Assembly (NCBI GenBank): GCA_021732895.1
Contig: JAKFWE010000402.1
Location: 1-6,005, forward strand
Length of the DNA stretch: 6,005 nt
Reading direction: 5' to 3'
DNA from: Allobosea sp.
GTDB taxonomy: Bacteria > Pseudomonadota > Alphaproteobacteria > Rhizobiales > Beijerinckiaceae
Below, piece by piece: positions 5,671 through 6,005 of this stretch. The translations under genes were made by a program, and so were the position numbers. Position 1 is the stretch's first letter; each line of letters begins with the position of its first letter. The notes under the pieces were generated by a model, which saw nothing but the letters and a program-made list of their open reading frames with translations, had not been told where the DNA came from and did no database searches.

Positions 5671-6005
5671 TCAGGACTTCAGACGCGGCTTGTCGATCCC
5701 GGCGGCGTGGCAGAGCGCATCGACCATGGCCGAGAAATCCTGCCCGCCAAAGCCTGCGGCGCGCGCCGCGCTGAAGGCCTCGCGCGCCGCCGCCGCCATC
5801 GGCATCGGCACCCTTGCGGCGTTGGCCGCCTCCATGATCAGGCTGAGATCCTTGTGGGCGAGGTCGATGGTGAAGCCCTGCGCGGTGTCGCCCGCCAGCA
5901 CCTTGGCCGGCCAGGCGATCTTCATCTGGCCGTTGACCGCCGTCGTGCCGTAGATCACGTCGAGCGTGCGTTCGAGATCGAGCCCGAAGCGCTGCGACAG
6001 CGCCA
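5671..6005 (-). CDS. Beta-hydroxyacid dehydrogenase, 3-hydroxyisobutyrate dehydrogenase family (C-terminal part)
   Basis: NAD(P)-dependent oxidoreductase of the beta-hydroxyacid dehydrogenase family, cut by the right window edge. Only the last 110 residues are visible, all in the helical C-terminal domain (NAD_binding_11 type). The frame continues to the edge (ALSQRFGLDLERTLDVIYG), so the GTG at 5958 is an internal valine, not a start. Landmarks are WPAKVLAGD (visible 31-39), the conserved GFTIDLAHKDLSL (43-55, with K51-D52), PMPM (66-69) and the GGQDFSAM tail motif (86-93). The Rossmann domain and the catalytic lysine are outside the window. The wording around WP-KVL-GD and IDLAHKDL reminds me of the sulfolactaldehyde reductase (YihU)/4-hydroxybutyrate branch, but this is from memory and needs the missing part. 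It lies directly upstream of the SDR gene in the same operon. Confidence 0.9.
   Translation of the reverse strand, partial: ALSQRFGLDLERTLDVIYGTTAVNGQMKIAWPAKVLAGDTAQGFTIDLAHKDLSLIMEAANAARVPMPMAAAAREAFSAARAAGFGGQDFSAMVDALCHAAGIDKPRLKS

Noticed and set aside
5123..5953. 276-codon + strand open frame over the SDR and dehydrogenase genes
   Set aside because: The opposite strand carries intact SDR motifs and the dehydrogenase motifs; the + frame has none.

Overview
The window is strongly GC-rich, has G/C-heavy third codon positions, and is tightly packed on both strands. Gene content and protein style suggest a soil- or plant-associated alphaproteobacterium, probably Hyphomicrobiales (Bosea/Bradyrhizobium-like). 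That placement is an inference from style, not from a marker gene. No rRNA, tRNA, CRISPR array, prophage or insertion sequence is visible.

Left half, + strand (1-3819): a GntR-family regulator of the FCD subfamily, cut by the left window edge, is followed 55 bases later by a complete tripartite tricarboxylate transporter (TTT) operon in the order tctC (periplasmic binding protein), tctB (small membrane subunit), tctA (large membrane subunit). tctC and tctB overlap by four bases (GTGA). tctA has its own ribosome binding site after a 59-base gap. The arrangement suggests an inducible importer for an organic acid, with the FCD regulator as the likely sensor of the substrate or a metabolite of it.

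Right half, - strand (6005-3927): a second, convergent operon runs from the right edge inward. It holds the C-terminal end of a beta-hydroxyacid dehydrogenase (3-hydroxyisobutyrate dehydrogenase family), a classical SDR oxidoreductase with a GTG start, a VOC protein of methylmalonyl-CoA epimerase type that overlaps the SDR stop (ATGA), and, after a 63-base gap holding a GC-rich hairpin, a second and very different VOC protein. Two dehydrogenases plus two VOC proteins look like a small catabolic set for a hydroxy- or keto-acid. Its position tail-to-tail with a TTT importer suggests, but does not prove, that the imported acid feeds these enzymes.

Convergent junction (3820-3926): it carries a perfect 8-bp hairpin touching the last VOC stop codon. 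On the - strand it also has a short coding-like stretch resembling the extreme C-terminus of another FCD-type GntR regulator, apparently frameshifted and truncated. An 11-bp perfect inverted repeat brackets the last VOC gene. Together these hint at a past rearrangement here. I see no clearly new molecular system; the most unusual points are this scarred junction and the undetermined substrate of the transporter/enzyme set.
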